64,000 bases of DNA, taken from contig NZ_JAJSBI010000019.1 in the NCBI RefSeq assembly GCF_021261325.1, forward strand, positions 62,001 to 126,000. The letters are read 5' to 3'. The notes beneath the pieces were generated by a model, which saw nothing but the letters and a program-made list of their open reading frames with translations, was not told the DNA's origin and ran no database searches. The DNA comes from Streptomyces guryensis. Its GTDB lineage: Bacteria > Actinomycetota > Actinomycetes > Streptomycetales > Streptomycetaceae. The position numbers and the translations under genes are program-made. Shown piece by piece: positions 1 through 8,855 of this stretch; positions within the stretch are counted from its first letter, which is position 1, and every line of letters starts with the position of its first letter.

Positions 1-1575
1 GCCCTCGACGCCGCCGAGCTTCCCCTCGCCGCACTCACCTCCACCCGTACCGGCGTGGACGCCGGCACCGCCGACCGCACCGCCACCCTGAACACCTACA
101 CCAAAGCCGTCACCGCCCTCATCGACGCCGAGTCCGCCGGGGCGCCGGGCGGTGACGGCCGGATCGCCCAGGGGGTGCAGGCGCTCCAGGCGCTCGCCCG
201 GGCCACCGAGGCCGTCGCCCTCGAACGCGGCTCCCTGAACGGCGTGTTCGCGGCAAAGCACTTCCGTTCCGGCGAGTACCTCGACTTCACCGAGATCCGC
301 GCCACCCGTGTCGCCGCCCTCGGCCAGTTCCGCCAACTCGCGGGCGCGCAGCAGGAGTCGGCACTCGACAAGGCCTTCGCGACCGCCGCCGCCCACCGTG
401 TCTCCGGGTACGAGAAGCAGGCCGAGTCCGGTGCCGACGGATCCGCCCTGGACGTCGCCCCTGCCCGCTGGTGGGCCGACATGACCACCCTCGTCGACGA
501 TCTGCACGGCGTGCAGAAGCAGGTGGGCGACGACGTACGGGCGCAAGCGGCGGACACCGGCGACTCCGCCACCCGGGAACTCGTCGGCTACCTCGCCCTC
601 GGCGCGCTGATCCTCGCCGTGGCCACCGCCCTCGCCGTCATCTCCGCCCGCTCCATCACCCGCCCCCTCGGCGCCCTCGCCGACGAGGCGGACGCCGTCG
701 CCGGCCGCCGGCTGCCCGAAGCGGTCCGGCGCGTCCAGCAGACCGACCCGGACACCCCGCCGCCCGCGCAGGAAGGCAGCCCCGGGCTCCCGGGCGGCGC
801 ACGGGAGATCACCCGCCTCGCCGCCGCCCTGCGCAACGTCGAGCGCACCGCCGTCGACCTCGCCGCCGAACAGGCCGTGCTACGACGCAACAGCACCGAG
901 TCCCTGGCCAGCCTCGGCCGCCGCAACCAGAGCCTCCTCAACCGCCAGCTCGGCCTCATCACCACCCTGGAGAGCCAGGAACTCGACCCGGACGCCCTCG
1001 GGGAGCTGTTCGAGCTCGACCACCTCGCCACCCGCATGCGCCGCAACGCCGAGTCGCTGCTCGTGCTGGCCGGAGAGGAGTCCCCGGCCCGCTCCTGGTC
1101 CGGCACGATCGCCGTCGCCGACGTGGTGCGGTCGGCCGTCGCGGAGGTCGAGCAGTACCAGCGGGTCGCCGCCGTCGACCTCGAACAGTGCCGCATCCGC
1201 GGTCACGCAGTCGCCGAACTCTCCCATTTGCTCGCCGAGTTGGTGGAGAACGCCCTCATGTTCAGCCCGCCCAAACAGCCGGTCGAGGTCTACGGCTGGC
1301 GGGACGGCACCGAGTACTGCCTCGCCGTCGTCGACCGGGGGATCGGCATGACGCGGGAACGGATGGCGCAGGCCAACTCCCTGCTCACCGGCCGGGGCGG
1401 CGCCCTGCTCACGGCCCCCACCCGCTTCCTCGGCCACCACGTCGTCGGCGCCCTCGCGGCCCGCCTGGGCGCACACGTCGAACTGCGACCCACCCAGGGC
1501 GCGGGCGTCACCGCATACGTCGCCCTTCCGGCCAAGCTGGTGCAGGAGCAGCCGTCAGCTGCTGTGGCCGGGTGA
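1..1575 (+). CDS. Sensor histidine kinase-like ATPase with nitrate/nitrite-sensing domain (5' end outside window)
   Basis: The frame is open from base 1, so the start lies upstream; 524 residues are visible. A helical extracytoplasmic part resembling the NIT (nitrate/nitrite sensor) domain is followed by a membrane helix (about residues 194-216) and a HAMP linker. The kinase-like core reads DHLATRMRRNAESLLVLAG, the form seen in the large Streptomyces family of CvnA-type kinases rather than a classic H-box. The ATPase shows an N-box (ELVENALMFSP, about 413-423) and a G-box (DRGIGMT). No conservon partners (roadblock, DUF742, GTPase) follow; the next plus-strand sequence is a decayed copy of this gene's tail. 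Family assignment is strong, ligand unknown. Confidence 0.85.
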   Translation, partial: ALDAAELPLAALTSTRTGVDAGTADRTATLNTYTKAVTALIDAESAGAPGGDGRIAQGVQALQALARATEAVALERGSLNGVFAAKHFRSGEYLDFTEIRATRVAALGQFRQLAGAQQESALDKAFATAAAHRVSGYEKQAESGADGSALDVAPARWWADMTTLVDDLHGVQKQVGDDVRAQAADTGDSATRELVGYLALGALILAVATALAVISARSITRPLGALADEADAVAGRRLPEAVRRVQQTDPDTPPPAQEGSPGLPGGAREITRLAAALRNVERTAVDLAAEQAVLRRNSTESLASLGRRNQSLLNRQLGLITTLESQELDPDALGELFELDHLATRMRRNAESLLVLAGEESPARSWSGTIAVADVVRSAVAEVEQYQRVAAVDLEQCRIRGHAVAELSHLLAELVENALMFSPPKQPVEVYGWRDGTEYCLAVVDRGIGMTRERMAQANSLLTGRGGALLTAPTRFLGHHVVGALAARLGAHVELRPTQGAGVTAYVALPAKLVQEQPSAAVAG

Positions 1576-1625
1576 GGGGTTCAGCACGGCCTGTGGGTCA
1601 ATTCGGGTGATCGGGCGTGCTCCTC

Positions 1626-1765
1626 GTCGCCCCGGCCGTTTCCCGGCCGCCACGTCGTCGGCTCTCTCACGGCGGGCCTGGGGGGGCGTACGTCGAACCG
1701 CGCCCCACTCAGGGCAACGGCGTCGCTGCGTTTTTCGCCGAGCCGGGGCAACCTGGCGCCGGGCC
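1626..1765 (+). pseudogene. Decayed partial copy of a kinase ATPase C-terminus
   Basis: This stretch resembles the last 110 bases or so of the preceding kinase gene. HVVGSLTAGLG here matches HVVGALAARLG, then after a shift of frame AYVEPRPTQGNGVAAFF matches AHVELRPTQGAGVTAYV. There is no start and no ATP-binding box. It is either a tandem duplication remnant or the tail of a deleted paralogue. Confidence 0.65.
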
Positions 1766-1770
1766 GACAG

Positions 1771-3246
1771 TCAACTGCCGTCGGCCGGTGAGGACTTCAG
1801 CACCGCCTGCATCACCTCACGGGCGATCGGCGCGGCCACCCCGCCCCCGGTGATGTCCCCCCGCTCCGCCGACGCGTCCTCCACCACGACGGCGACCGCG
1901 ACCCTCGGCATCACCTCGCGCTCGCTCTGCGCCCAGGACACGAACCAGGCGTACGGCATACCGGCGTTGCCGACCCCGTGCTGGGCGGTACCGGTCTTGC
2001 CGCCGACGATCGCGCCCGGGATCGCGGCGTTCGTGCCGGTGCCGTCCGTCACGACGTCCTCCATCAGCTGCTTCATGACGTCGGCGGTCTCCGGGCGCAT
2101 CGCCTGGCGCACGGGGCGCGAGCCCGCCGTGGTCATCGTGGCGCCGTTGCCCGTGGTCGTCCGCTCCACCAGGTAGGGCGAGCGCACCTGCCCGGCGTTG
2201 GCCACGGCCGCGGCGACCATCGCCATCTGCAGCGGCGTGGCCCGCGTGTTGTACTGCCCGATCGACGACAGCGCGAGCTGCGCCCGGTCGACGTGGGTGT
2301 CGAAGGTGCTCGGCGCCACCGAGAAGGGGATCCGCAGCCGGGTGTCGTTGAAGCCGAAGGCCTTCGCCGCGGCCCCCATCCGCCTCGCCCCCACGTCCAC
2401 GCCGAGCTTCGCGAAGACCGTGTTGCAGGACCACGCGAAGGCCTCCCGCAGCGGTGCGTCCTCGCAGCCGTCGCCCTCGTTCATCAGCATGGTCGCCGTA
2501 CCCGGCAGCCGGTACGGGTCCGGTGAGTCGGTCGTCCGGTCGATGTCCAGGACGACACCGGCGTCCAGCGCGGCCGCCGCGGTGACCACCTTGAACGTCG
2601 AACCCGGCGGATACGTCTGCCGTACCGCCCGGTTGAGCATCGGCTTGTCCGGGTCGTCGTTCAGCCGGGCCCAGGACCGCGCCGTCGCCGCGGCGTTCCC
2701 CGACAGCACGGCCGGGTCGTACGACGGACTCGACACCAGGGCCAGCACCCGCCCCGTCGCCGGCTCGATCGCCGCCACCGCGCCCCTGCGTCCGTCGAGC
2801 CCCTCGTACGCCGCCCGCTGCGCCGCCCGGTTGAGGGTCGTCACGACGTTCCCGCCCCGGCCCTGGGCCCGCGTCAGGTCGTTCACCAGGGGGAACGGCG
2901 AGAGCATCGGGTCGGTGCCGGCCAGTACGGGGTCCCCGGTGTGCTCCAGCAGCGTGGTGCCGTACACCTGCGAGGCGAAGCCGGTGACGGGGGCGTACAA
3001 CGGGCCGTCCGTGTAGGTCCGTTCGTAGCGGAGCTGCTCGCCGGAGTCCCGGGAGCCGGTGACGCTCTTCCCACCGACCAGGATGTTGCCGCGCGGCCGC
3101 TCGTAACGGGCGATGGTGGCACGGCGGTTGGCGGGATTGTCGTCGAAGGACCGGGCGCTGAAGATCTGGATGCGGACGGCGTTGACGAGGAGCGCGACCA
3201 GCAGGAGGGCGCAGAAGAAGGCGGAGTGCCGGATGTGCGTCGCCAT
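1771..3246 (-). CDS. Class B penicillin-binding protein (PBP2/PbpA type transpeptidase)
   Basis: 491 aa. It has an N-terminal membrane anchor (about residues 8-27), a pedestal domain, and a transpeptidase domain with all three catalytic motifs: STFK at 216-219, SCN at 273-275 and KTG at 417-419. It would cross-link peptidoglycan on the outer face of the membrane. Its ATG shares one base with the stop of the RodA/FtsW-family gene upstream (TGATG), so the pair is translationally coupled; SEDS glycosyltransferase plus class B PBP is the usual partnership for elongation or septation. It lacks a PASTA tail. It is probably a second PbpA-like copy rather than the one beside pknAB. Confidence 0.93.
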   Translation of the reverse strand: MATHIRHSAFFCALLLVALLVNAVRIQIFSARSFDDNPANRRATIARYERPRGNILVGGKSVTGSRDSGEQLRYERTYTDGPLYAPVTGFASQVYGTTLLEHTGDPVLAGTDPMLSPFPLVNDLTRAQGRGGNVVTTLNRAAQRAAYEGLDGRRGAVAAIEPATGRVLALVSSPSYDPAVLSGNAAATARSWARLNDDPDKPMLNRAVRQTYPPGSTFKVVTAAAALDAGVVLDIDRTTDSPDPYRLPGTATMLMNEGDGCEDAPLREAFAWSCNTVFAKLGVDVGARRMGAAAKAFGFNDTRLRIPFSVAPSTFDTHVDRAQLALSSIGQYNTRATPLQMAMVAAAVANAGQVRSPYLVERTTTGNGATMTTAGSRPVRQAMRPETADVMKQLMEDVVTDGTGTNAAIPGAIVGGKTGTAQHGVGNAGMPYAWFVSWAQSEREVMPRVAVAVVVEDASAERGDITGGGVAAPIAREVMQAVLKSSPADGS

Positions 3247-4625
3247 CAGGGCGCCACCTCACCGTCGTAGTGTCTGCGTGCCGAATGGCTCACCCGGACC
3301 AGCAGCGCCACGATCGCCCAGTTGGTGACCAGCGACGAACCGCCCTGCGCGAGGAACGGCATCGCCATGCCGGTCAGCGGGATCAGCCCGGTCACCCCGC
3401 CCGCGATCACGAACACCTGAAGCGCCACGATCGAGGCCAGCCCGACCGCCAGCAGACGGCCGAAGGGTTCGCGCAGCGCGAGGCCGGCCCGGTAGCCGCG
3501 CTCCACCAGGAGGCCGTAGAGGAGGAAGAGCGCGGACAGGCCCGCCAGGCCCAGTTCCTCGCCGGCCGTCGCGAGGATGAAGTCGGACTTCGTCGCGAAG
3601 CCGATGAGCACCGCGTGGCCGAGGCCCAGGCCCGTGCCGAGGACTCCGCCCGCCGCGAAGGCGAACAGGGACTGGGCGACCTGGCTGGCGCCCTGTCCCG
3701 CCTCGATCGTCGCGAAGGGGTGCAGCCAGTCCTGGACCCGGCTGTTCACATGCGGTTCCAGCCAGCCGACGGCCACGGCGCCGGCGGTGGCCAGCAGCAG
3801 GCCGACGGCGATCCAGCCGGTGCGGCCGGTGGCGACGTACAGCAGGACCACGAACAGACCGAAGAACAGCAGCGAGGTGCCGAGATCGCGCTCCAGCACC
3901 AGCACGCCCACGCTCAGCAGCCAGACGGCGAGGATCGGGCCGAGCACCCGGCCCGTGGGCAGCTGGACCTTCCTGAACCGCCAGACCTGACGGCCGGTGT
4001 ACGCGAGCGCGCTGCGGTTGGCCGCCAGATACGCGGCGAAGAACACCGCCAGCAGGACCTTCGCGAACTCGCCCGGCTGGATGGAGAACCCGGCGACCCG
4101 GACCCAGATACGGGCACCGTTCACGGCCGGGAAGAGGATCGGGAGCGCAAGCAGGAAGAGAGCGGCGACGACCGAGACGTACGCGTACCGCTGGAGCACC
4201 CGGTAGTCCCGGAGCATCAGCACGAGCACGGTGAACAGGGTCACGCCCAGCGTGGACCACACGAGTTGGGCCGGAGCGGCATGGTCGTGGGGAGTCTCCA
4301 GGTCGAGCCGGTGGATGAGGACCAGACCGATGCCGTTGAGCAGCACGCCGATGGGCAGCAGCAGCGGGTCGGCGTACGGCGCCCGCAGCCGCACCGCGCA
4401 GTGGGCGAGCAGCGCGAGAAGGCCGAGCCCGGCGCCGTAACCGGCGGCGCCGGGCGGGACGGTGCCGTTCCTGGCGAGGCCCACGGCGCAGTAGCCGTAC
4501 ACACAGAGCAGTACGGCGACGACGATGAGGGCGAGCTCGATGCCACGGCGCCGGGGCAGGCGGGTCACGGGAGCGGGGGCGTCCGGGATGCCCGCCTGCG
4601 CCACGGTGGGTCCGGCGTTGGTCAT
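3246..4625 (-). CDS. SEDS family peptidoglycan polymerase (FtsW/RodA/SpoVE)
   Basis: 459 aa polytopic membrane protein with many hydrophobic segments. SEDS signature stretches are present: ARIWVRVAGFSIQPGEFAKV, the LERDLGTSLLFFGLF segment, TKSDFILATAGEELGLAG, and GMAMPFLAQGGSSLVTNW near the C-terminus. The family polymerises lipid II glycan strands with a cognate class B PBP, here encoded directly downstream with a one-base overlap. Whether it acts in growth, division or sporulation cannot be told from sequence. Confidence 0.93.
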   Translation of the reverse strand: MTNAGPTVAQAGIPDAPAPVTRLPRRRGIELALIVVAVLLCVYGYCAVGLARNGTVPPGAAGYGAGLGLLALLAHCAVRLRAPYADPLLLPIGVLLNGIGLVLIHRLDLETPHDHAAPAQLVWSTLGVTLFTVLVLMLRDYRVLQRYAYVSVVAALFLLALPILFPAVNGARIWVRVAGFSIQPGEFAKVLLAVFFAAYLAANRSALAYTGRQVWRFRKVQLPTGRVLGPILAVWLLSVGVLVLERDLGTSLLFFGLFVVLLYVATGRTGWIAVGLLLATAGAVAVGWLEPHVNSRVQDWLHPFATIEAGQGASQVAQSLFAFAAGGVLGTGLGLGHAVLIGFATKSDFILATAGEELGLAGLSALFLLYGLLVERGYRAGLALREPFGRLLAVGLASIVALQVFVIAGGVTGLIPLTGMAMPFLAQGGSSLVTNWAIVALLVRVSHSARRHYDGEVAP

Positions 4626-4668
4626 GTCCGGAACCTACCCAATTAGTCGGTCTTGTGATCTCGGGGTC

Positions 4669-5058
4669 TCAGCACCAGCGCGGTTCGCGGCCGGTGACTT
4701 CGATGAAGCGGGCCGCGCCCCACGCCCAGGTGCCGTCCGGGAGGAGGTACCAGAGGTTGTCGCCGTCGACGCTCTGGCCGGGGGTCTTGCAGAAGATCGA
4801 GACCCGCTCGCCCCGGTGGGCCACCCGGATCACCTGGCTGCCGCGGTTCGGCGCACTGCGCAGAAGCAGTGTCTCCGCAGTGACGACGCCCCGCGCGAGC
4901 CGGTCGTTGTGGTGTTCGTCCTCCTGGCCGGAGCCGTGGTCACCGCCACCGTCGCCCCATTCGTCGTCCGCGAGCGCGGGCGAGACAGCCACGGAACTGA
5001 CGAGAGCACAGGCGGCGGTGGCGGTGGCCAGGCGTATGAGGGTGGAGCGCAGCGACAT
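4669..5058 (-). CDS. Secreted SH3-domain protein
   Basis: 129 aa. A signal peptide (basic LRSTLIR, hydrophobic core, cleavage near SPALA-DD) is followed by a short acidic linker and a bacterial SH3-like domain (VVTAETLLLRSAPNRGSQVI onward) with two Cys (in FCKT and at the C-terminal WC). A start five codons upstream is possible, but GGAGG lies within those codons, eight bases before the ATG at 5058, so the inner start is preferred. Function is unknown; such domains often bind peptidoglycan. Confidence 0.75.
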   Translation of the reverse strand: MSLRSTLIRLATATAACALVSSVAVSPALADDEWGDGGGDHGSGQEDEHHNDRLARGVVTAETLLLRSAPNRGSQVIRVAHRGERVSIFCKTPGQSVDGDNLWYLLPDGTWAWGAARFIEVTGREPRWC

Positions 5059-5179
5059 GGGGGATACCTCCATGAACGGGGGCGAAGCTGACTATTCGCC
5101 ACATACCCGCCACATTAGGAGGAGGGGGCGAGGCTCGCCTGTCCTGCTGGTCCATAGGAGCGGCTCGCAGGAGCGCCCC

Positions 5180-5241
5180 TTGAGGGGCGCGGGCTGTATC
5201 GATTTGCGGCTCCGCCGCGTGGGCGCGATCAACCCGAACGG
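5180..5241. repeat. Streptomyces interspersed intergenic repeat, copy A
   Basis: About 62 bp containing the small hairpin GCGGCTCCGCCGC and the flanking GGGCGCGATCAACCC. A close relative sits at 46383-46445. I recognise this as a common non-coding repeat of Streptomyces intergenic regions; its role is unknown. Confidence 0.7.
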
Positions 5242-5277
5242 ACTCGCGCCCGACGAACCACTGGAAGTCCCGAGCTC

Positions 5278-6525
5278 TCAGTCAGCCTGGCCGAGCGTCA
5301 GAATCGCAACCGCCCCACCATCCACCGCGTTCGCGAACTCAAGCCGCGCCCCCAGCACCTCCGCCTGGCCGACAGCAATGGTCAACCCGAGCCCATGCCC
5401 CTTGGCACCCCCCTCGGTACGGAACCGCTGCGGCCCATGCTCGAGAAGATAGCCCGGGTACCCGTCCCCGTGATCCCGCACGGTCACCACCGCCCCGTCC
5501 ACCGTCAAGGACACCGGCCCCCGCCCGTGCTTGTGCGCATTGGCCACAAGATTCCCCAGCACCCGTTCCAGCCGCCGCCGGTCCGTCTCCACGCGGGCGT
5601 CCCGCACCACGACGACCTCCGTGTCGGTCCCCGACGCACGCACCACCCGCGCGGCCAGCGCGCCCAGTTCCTCCGCGTCCAGCTCCAGCTGCTCCCGCCC
5701 GGTGTCCAGCCGGGAGATCTCCAGCAGGTCCTCGGTGAGCGTGCGCAGCGCGGCCACCCGGTCCCGTACCAGCTCCGTCGGCCGGCTCGGCGGCAGCAGC
5801 TCGGCCGCCGCGTGCAGCCCGGTCAGCGGGGTGCGCAGCTCGTGCGCCACGTCCGCGGTGAACCGCTGCTCGCTCAGCAGCTTGCCCTGCAGCGAGGCCG
5901 CCATCGAATCCAGCGCGGCGGCGACGGCGGCCACCTCGTCCTGGGGGTGCGTCGGATCCTTGGTACGGGGGTCGCCGACGCGCGCGTCCAGGTCGCCGCC
6001 GCTGATCCGGCGGGCCACCTGCGCCGTGGCGTGCAGCCGCCGTGTCACCCGGGTCACCGCGAACGCGCCCACCAGCAGCGTCACGGTGATCGCCAGGCCC
6101 GAAGACCACAGGATCGACTGGTCGAGCGCGACGATCGTACGGGACTGCTGCGAGTAGTCGACCTCGACGGCGAGCGCCCTGCTCCGGTCGGCGGGACCCG
6201 CCGCCCACATCGTGGGATGCCCGTGGTGCTCGGAGACCATCGTGCCGCGGTCCCCGTCCGCCGCCAGCTCCCGCAGCGCCCTGGGGAGCCCGGGAGGATC
6301 GACGCCCGCGCCCGGCAGCAGTGAGTCCCCGGCCTCGTACGCCTTCGTCGCGTCCGTCAGGCGGGACAGTGCGAGGTCGCGGGCCTGGCCGACGGTCTGG
6401 TTCGTCACCGACACGTGCACGAGCACGCCGAGCAGCGCGGCGAGCGCACAGCACATCACGGTGATGAAGACGGCGGCCTTCAGGGCGAGCGTGCCGGTCC
6501 ACCTGGGGAGCCCGAGCCTCGTCAT
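5278..6525 (-). CDS. Membrane sensor histidine kinase
   Basis: 415 aa. Membrane helices at about 14-38 and 139-158 enclose an extracytoplasmic sensor region. A HAMP domain (about 159-212), the phosphoacceptor H-box FTADVAHELRTPLTG with His228, an N-box (NLVANAHKHG) and a GLGLT G2 box near 378-382 follow. The open frame runs further upstream, but the ATG at 6525 overlaps the stop of the lipoprotein gene as ATGA, which fixes the start and shows coupling. No response regulator lies beside it, so its partner must be elsewhere. It is likely to sense through, or together with, the upstream lipoprotein. Confidence 0.9.
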   Translation of the reverse strand: MTRLGLPRWTGTLALKAAVFITVMCCALAALLGVLVHVSVTNQTVGQARDLALSRLTDATKAYEAGDSLLPGAGVDPPGLPRALRELAADGDRGTMVSEHHGHPTMWAAGPADRSRALAVEVDYSQQSRTIVALDQSILWSSGLAITVTLLVGAFAVTRVTRRLHATAQVARRISGGDLDARVGDPRTKDPTHPQDEVAAVAAALDSMAASLQGKLLSEQRFTADVAHELRTPLTGLHAAAELLPPSRPTELVRDRVAALRTLTEDLLEISRLDTGREQLELDAEELGALAARVVRASGTDTEVVVVRDARVETDRRRLERVLGNLVANAHKHGRGPVSLTVDGAVVTVRDHGDGYPGYLLEHGPQRFRTEGGAKGHGLGLTIAVGQAEVLGARLEFANAVDGGAVAILTLGQAD

Positions 6526-7247
6526 GAGGTCGCCGAGGGGGAGGCGGAGGGTGATGCGGAAGGGTGCGTCAGACGCTCGCGCTTGCCGATGTGCAGCATC
6601 TCGTCGTGGGTCAGCAGCATCACGCGCTGGTTCGGGTCCCAGGTCCACTGGAAGCGGTACTCGTAGTCGGCGAGATCGGACGGCGCGTGGATGATCACGG
6701 AACGCCCGGCCAGCTCGACGCCGCTCACCGCGTCGTTGTTGGACATGACCTGGACGACCCGGCCCGCCTCCACGGTGTAGACGCGCACGGCCGTCTGGTT
6801 GCCGGGCAGCAACCGGAAGCCCAGCGTGAGGTCGGCGTGCCCGTCGCCGGTGATGTCGCGGTAGTACGCCTTGAGCAGCGGACACTTCGGGTTTGCTGGC
6901 GTCCTGCCGCAGTAGGCCATCCGGCGGGCCGTCTCGCGGTACGGCGCCTTGGAGCCGGAGTAGTCGGACGGGTGCTGGGACATCTCGGCCTTGACGACGG
7001 CCACCGGGTCGACCTTGCGGATGTCGTCGACCGGAGCGGTGATGCCCTTCATGGCCTCGGCCTCGCCGTTGTCGTAGTCCCAGGCAGGACTGGCCGCGGG
7101 GCTCAGGCTCGGCCACAGCTTGTCCGGGCTGGTCGCGGTCGGGGTCGCCCCCGCGCCCTGCAGCCCGCCCGCGTCACCGCAGCCCGCCGCCAGTACGGCG
7201 AGGACGGCAGTGGCGAGCGCTGTACATGCGGCGCGAGTGCGGAGCAC
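6522..7247 (-). CDS. Lipoprotein of unknown function, coupled to the downstream histidine kinase
   Basis: 241 aa. A type II signal peptide ends in the lipobox LAAGC (Cys23), so it is anchored outside the membrane. A low-complexity linker (PTATSP) precedes a globular part containing an FG-GAP-like calcium-loop motif (DITGDGHADLTLGFRL). The C-terminal tail is Ser/Pro/Ala-rich. Its last codons overlap the start of the sensor kinase by four bases. Inference: an accessory ligand-binding or sensory subunit for that kinase. Confidence 0.8.
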   Translation of the reverse strand: MLRTRAACTALATAVLAVLAAGCGDAGGLQGAGATPTATSPDKLWPSLSPAASPAWDYDNGEAEAMKGITAPVDDIRKVDPVAVVKAEMSQHPSDYSGSKAPYRETARRMAYCGRTPANPKCPLLKAYYRDITGDGHADLTLGFRLLPGNQTAVRVYTVEAGRVVQVMSNNDAVSGVELAGRSVIIHAPSDLADYEYRFQWTWDPNQRVMLLTHDEMLHIGKRERLTHPSASPSASPSATS

Positions 7248-7316
7248 TGTACTCCTGTGGCTGAGAACGATCGGTGACCCGGTACACCCTATTCGTCCGG
7301 CGAAACGATTACCTCG

Positions 7317-7823
7317 CTACTCGGCCAGCTCCTCCAGCAGCCGGGCCGTGGACAGCCCCGCCCTCAGATAGTCCACGAACAGTTCGTTGTGCAACGCCCA
7401 GGGGGAGCGGCGGGACCGTATCAGCCGTATCGCCTCCTCGGTGCCGCGCCCCCGCCGTACCAGGGCGTGCGCGACGACCAGCCCCGAGCGGTTGTACCCG
7501 TGGTAACAGCGGACGAGGACCTTGCGGCCCTCGTCCAGTGCCTCGCCCGCGGCCTGTGCCAGGCGCATCACGCCCGCGAGCTGGGTGCCGTCCAGCGGCC
7601 CGTCCGGTATCGCCCACACATGGTGCTCCACGCCGGGATCGGGCCCGTGTCCGGGCAGTCTCAGCAGGGTCTGTACGAGATCGAACTCGTCCCGCACGAC
7701 GGCGAACTCCAGTTGCCCGGAGCGGCCCCTGAACTCGTGCCCGCCCATCCACAGTCCGGGCACTATCTCACTCCATGGACTGTCCGGAGCCGGTACGTCG
7801 GGCTGCTTCCTGCGGGTACGCAA
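7317..7823 (-). CDS. Dual-specificity-type protein phosphatase
   Basis: 168 aa. The cysteine phosphatase P-loop CX5R is intact as Cys106-YHGYN-Arg112 followed by SG, within VRCYHGYNRSGLVVAHALV; this layout is typical of small DSP-like enzymes. The start is a TTG immediately after an in-frame stop; GGGGAGG five bases upstream supports it. It stands alone between two divergently read genes. Substrate unknown. Confidence 0.85.
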   Translation of the reverse strand: MRTRRKQPDVPAPDSPWSEIVPGLWMGGHEFRGRSGQLEFAVVRDEFDLVQTLLRLPGHGPDPGVEHHVWAIPDGPLDGTQLAGVMRLAQAAGEALDEGRKVLVRCYHGYNRSGLVVAHALVRRGRGTEEAIRLIRSRRSPWALHNELFVDYLRAGLSTARLLEELAE

Positions 7824-7933
7824 TCACGCCTCCCCAAGCGCCGCTTCCGTGGAGCCCAAGTCCTCCTCAAAGGTAGCCGGGTTCTTGCCCGCGGAGCACC
7901 CCGCCTGTTCCCATGGTCAAGGGGTGATGGTGC

Positions 7934-8737
7934 ATGACCGGACTGCGGGTCGTACCGTCCTGGCGGCACGGCCAGGAACGGCTCTACGTATGCCACACGG
8001 ACGGGCGGAACGTCGCCTGGTACGACAGGGAGGCCGCCAGGGTCAACCTGCTCAGTGAGGACGAGCGGGAGGGCGTGCTCCAGGCTCTGGGCCCCTTCCT
8101 CACCGGCCCGGTGGCCGTCGGCCCGCCGCCGGTCCCCACCCCGGCCGAACTGGCCCGGCTCTCCCTCCACCCGGACGACGACCTGGCGCCGAACCGTCCC
8201 GGCGAGGCGCTGCTGGTCGCCCTGGACCGGGAGCCCGGCCCGCCGCACCGGCTGCGCCCGGACCCCCGCCGCAGGGCGCTGGCGGCCGAGCAGACGGTCG
8301 GCGAGGCCCTGGACCGCCTCGACGGCGCGGGCTGGCACGTGCTGCACTCGATCCCGCTGCCCGGTGGCGACCGTATCCACCACCTGGGGATCGGCCCGGG
8401 CGGCCTGTTCGCCGTCCACACGGTGTACGCCCGTAAGCAGAAGGTGACGGTCTCCGACCCCATGGTGACCCTGGGCCGCCGCGACCCCCACCCCCTGCTG
8501 CGCCGCGTCCGCGCGGACGCCGACCGGGCGTCGTACGCGCTGACGGCCGAGGTCCACCCGGTCCTGGCCCTCGTGGAACCCGCGGACGTCGCGATCCCGG
8601 CCCCGCCCCGCGAGGTCCGCGTCCTGAAGGACACGGACCTCGCGGGCCTGACCCGCCTCGGCGGCGTCCTCAAGCCGGCCGACGTGGAGGCGCTGCACGC
8701 GATGGCACGGGATCGGGGGACGTGGACGCGGGTGTGA
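7934..8737 (+). CDS. NERD-like (nuclease-related domain) protein
   Basis: 267 aa, soluble. The middle part (AAEQTVGEALDRLDGAGW then a conserved IPLPGGDRIHHLGIGPGGLF and AVHTVY) resembles the NERD fold, in which a Gly-Glu-x(n)-Asp-hydrophobic pattern frames a putative nuclease site. The N-terminal 110 residues look like a substrate or DNA-recognition extension. The usual NERD catalytic Lys motif is replaced by YARKQKVTV. No partner gene is evident. Assignment rests on pattern only. Confidence 0.55.
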   Translation: MTGLRVVPSWRHGQERLYVCHTDGRNVAWYDREAARVNLLSEDEREGVLQALGPFLTGPVAVGPPPVPTPAELARLSLHPDDDLAPNRPGEALLVALDREPGPPHRLRPDPRRRALAAEQTVGEALDRLDGAGWHVLHSIPLPGGDRIHHLGIGPGGLFAVHTVYARKQKVTVSDPMVTLGRRDPHPLLRRVRADADRASYALTAEVHPVLALVEPADVAIPAPPREVRVLKDTDLAGLTRLGGVLKPADVEALHAMARDRGTWTRV

Positions 8738-8756
8738 GGGCTGCCGGGCAGTGTCT

Positions 8757-8831
8757 TTCAGCCCGTCCGGCGTTTGAGGACGAGGCCGTTCAGGCCGAGG
8801 GGGGGGGCTGGGGCGCAGCCCCCAGTGACGG
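8757..8831. repeat. Streptomyces intergenic repeat (GCCCGTCCGGCG type)
   Basis: Starts with TCAGCCCGTCCGGCGTTTGA and ends in a G-run hairpin (GGGGGCTGGGGCGCAGCCCCC). I recognise this as a very common Streptomyces intergenic repeat. It lies between convergent genes, so the hairpin may also serve as a terminator. Confidence 0.65.
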
Positions 8832-8855
8832 CGCCCGTGCGACCAGGCAGCGGAT

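Noticed and set aside
5278..7116. 612-residue version of the sensor kinase starting inside the lipoprotein gene
   Set aside because: The first 197 codons are the lipoprotein gene read out of frame; ATGA coupling at 6525 marks the start.
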